Both the position numbers and the translations under genes were made by a program. 64,000 nucleotides of DNA from Flavobacterium frigoris (lineage in GTDB: Bacteria > Bacteroidota > Bacteroidia > Flavobacteriales > Flavobacteriaceae), in the NCBI RefSeq assembly GCF_900111075.1, contig NZ_FOFZ01000011.1:51284-115283 (forward strand), written 5' to 3'. A model generated the notes under the pieces. That model was given only the letters and a program-made list of their open reading frames with translations. It searched no databases and was not told the DNA's origin. This document shows, in pieces, positions 63,908 to 64,000 of this stretch (within the stretch, counting starts at the first letter, position 1; each line of letters begins with the position of its first letter).

Positions 63908-64000
63908 AAAAATCAAGTTATTAAGAGTAAGAAATCCTCATTTTATAAGAATGGGGATGGATTATTCTAATAGTAAAAATAGAAAAACATATGAAATTTG
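63908..64000 (+). other. Window end; possible start of another gene
   Basis: An AT-rich gap after the adhesin. ATGAAATTTG at 63991-64000 could begin a further gene, but only three codons are visible. Confidence 0.2.

Overview
The window looks like chromosomal DNA of a Flavobacterium-type member of the Flavobacteriaceae (Bacteroidota). The evidence is low GC content, -7 promoter boxes of the form TAnnTTTG, a giant SprB-repeat protein with a type IX secretion C-terminal signal, an S16 protein with a long Ala/Glu-rich tail, TPR-AraC regulators, and the short dispersed repeats typical of flavobacterial intergenic DNA. No rRNA, tRNA, CRISPR array, insertion sequence or prophage was found.

Layout. 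1-4.2 kb: a tightly overlapping light-dependent DNA repair operon (photolyase C-terminus, DUF2071, a 49-aa DUF2256 protein, an iron-sulfur (6-4)-type photolyase, a DASH cryptochrome). 4.5-12 kb: an S9 prolyl oligopeptidase, then three tandem L,D-transpeptidase paralogues on the minus strand. 12.1-14.5 kb: an NTF2-like lipoprotein, trmB, a LysE-type transporter and an alkyltransferase-like protein. 14.6-24.6 kb: a histidine kinase and sigma-54-type regulator divergent from a MacA/MacB-like module (adaptor, ATPase, two duplicated FtsX permeases). 24.8-28.9 kb: Mrp, NifU C-terminal domain, 2Fe-2S ferredoxin, DUF3050 and a glutaryl-CoA-dehydrogenase-like enzyme.

29.2-43.2 kb is the accessory highlight, a modified-peptide and secreted-peptide island. 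It holds a membrane TPR-AraC regulator; a C39-like/VKOR/thioredoxin fusion; three double-glycine peptides with exactly four core cysteines each; two related minus-strand GG peptides; a grasp-with-spasm type locus (precursor, ATP-grasp maturase, a 70-aa protein, SPASM maturase); a lipoprotein; a C39-peptidase ABC exporter; and an HlyD adaptor. The module regulator / minus-strand GG peptide / C39-VKOR occurs twice. In the second copy the regulator and the C39-VKOR gene are decayed, but the peptide and a paired AATTTATAAATT palindrome remain, exactly 123 bp before the start codon in both copies. I infer that the exporter and adaptor secrete the GG peptides, that VKOR-thioredoxin oxidises the tetra-cysteine cores, and that the ATP-grasp and SPASM enzymes modify the other precursor(s).

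43.2-50.7 kb: trmN6-like, rimM and rpsP; a DUF6252-like lipoprotein; an RGG-tailed RRM protein; a minus-strand EF-hand/YHYH/MORN/SCO operon divergent from a LytS-type kinase and LytTR regulator. 50.8-55.9 kb: leuC-leuD-leuA/cimA-leuB on the minus strand, with inverted GC-rich repeats inside. 55.9-57 kb: about 1.1 kb without a recognisable gene. 57-63.9 kb: a tail-collar protein, a periplasmic-binding-fold protein with no visible signal peptide, and a SprB-repeat adhesin with 11 repeats. All functional calls come from reading the sequence; no database search was run.
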